NCBI GenBank assembly: GCA_036568605.1
Contig: DATCSE010000448.1
Span: 1-14,897, forward strand
DNA from: DATCSE01 sp036568605
GTDB lineage: Bacteria; Pseudomonadota; Gammaproteobacteria; Burkholderiales; Burkholderiaceae_C
Direction: 5' to 3'
DNA: 14,897 nt
Below are positions 14,548-14,897 of the stretch, in pieces; position 1 is the stretch's first letter; every line of letters begins with the position of its first letter. The notes beneath the pieces were generated by a model, which worked only from the letters and a program-made list of their open reading frames with translations, searched no databases and was not told where the DNA came from. Made by a program: the position numbers and the translations under genes.

Positions 14548-14897
14548 CCGGGCCGCGATGAAAGCGCCACCTCCGCCCCACGCCGCAGATCCTCCGTGGT
14601 CTCGCCGCGTCCATCGGGCCGCCAGCCGGGCGGCTTGATCAGGTAGCCCCAGGCCTCGCGCAGCGAGCCTGCGCTTCGCAGGTCGCGCCACAACGCACGC
14701 CATTGATCGAACTCGACCACCAGCAGGTTGTAGCTGGTCATCGGCTTGACCAGGCCGAATCGGCATGGCGTGTCGGGCCGCTCGGCGATGTAGGTGCCGA
14801 ACAGCCGGTCGAACACGATCAGCACGCCGCCGTAGTTGCCGTCCAGGTATTCGAGATTCGAGGCGTGGTGCACGCGATGCGCGGAAGGCGTGTTGAG
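14532..14897 (-). CDS. Fatty acid hydroxylase/sterol desaturase family protein, C-terminal part
   Basis: Only the last 121 residues are in the window; the frame stays open to the right edge and the N-terminal membrane segments are outside. The histidine motif HRVHH (14865-14879) in LNTPSAHRVHHASNLEYLDGNYGG is the classic di-iron ligand cluster of this integral membrane family, followed by VLIVFDRLFGTYIAE and FGLVKPMTSYN. Such enzymes hydroxylate or desaturate fatty acyl, sterol or carotenoid chains; the substrate cannot be assigned. A GTG within HRVHH is not a start. The soluble C-terminal tail (WRALWRDLRSAGSLREAWGYLIKPPGWRPDG) matches bacterial members of the family. Its last 16 bp overlap the end of the convergent SnoaL-like gene. 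Confidence 0.9.
   Translation of the reverse strand, partial: LNTPSAHRVHHASNLEYLDGNYGGVLIVFDRLFGTYIAERPDTPCRFGLVKPMTSYNLLVVEFDQWRALWRDLRSAGSLREAWGYLIKPPGWRPDGRGETTEDLRRGAEVALSSRPGYGVG

Overview
This window looks like ordinary core chromosome from a high-GC betaproteobacterium of the order Burkholderiales, possibly Comamonadaceae or a relative. Three things point there: the block metK // acyltransferase - acyltransferase - dapF - DUF484 - xerC, the GlmS type with extra residues in its glutaminase domain, and the strong GC bias at third codon positions, which opens long antisense shadow frames. The exact genus cannot be read from the sequence alone. I found no tRNA, rRNA, CRISPR array, insertion sequence, prophage or toxin-antitoxin locus, and no convincing undescribed multi-gene system. 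The interest lies in gene junctions and non-coding signals.

Layout. 1-302 (+): C-terminal end of a methyl-accepting chemotaxis protein, convergent with a YcaQ/AlkX-type DNA glycosylase (319-1425, -); a hairpin covers both stop codons. 1455-2150 (+): a CoA-pyrophosphatase-like Nudix hydrolase, divergent from the glycosylase with only 29 bp between the start codons. 2163-4858 (-): metK, then a GNAT acetyltransferase, then an exported serine esterase that overlaps the acetyltransferase by ATGA. This is probably one transcription unit with metK first. A 146-bp divergent intergenic region (4859-5004) carries a perfect -10 box for metK and a structured metK leader.

5005-10651 (+): two lipid A-type lauroyl/myristoyl acyltransferases, a stem-loop, dapF (diaminopimelate epimerase), a DUF484 gene, xerC and an rlmI-like 23S rRNA methyltransferase. 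The genes are tightly packed and look like an envelope and chromosome-maintenance operon. xerC and rlmI are bridged by an 11-codon reading frame inside a fragment of a common intergenic repeat.

10652-10853 is a 202-bp gap with a perfect 8-bp inverted repeat ahead of a DUF2087 protein (10854-11414, +). That gene converges on, and overlaps, an Lrp/AsnC-type regulator (11409-11912, -). The regulator is divergent from glmS (12040-13956, +). The shared AT-rich intergenic region holds four ATGATT boxes, which are candidate operators for the regulator. The window ends with an NTF2/SnoaL-like protein (14140-14547, +) and the C-terminal part of a fatty acid hydroxylase/sterol desaturase-type membrane enzyme (14532-14897, -), which overlap at their 3' ends.

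Several products serve the cell envelope: GlmS supplies glucosamine-6-phosphate for peptidoglycan and LPS, DapF supplies meso-diaminopimelate, and the two acyltransferases probably finish lipid A. MetK makes the S-adenosylmethionine used by the RlmI-like methyltransferase among many others.
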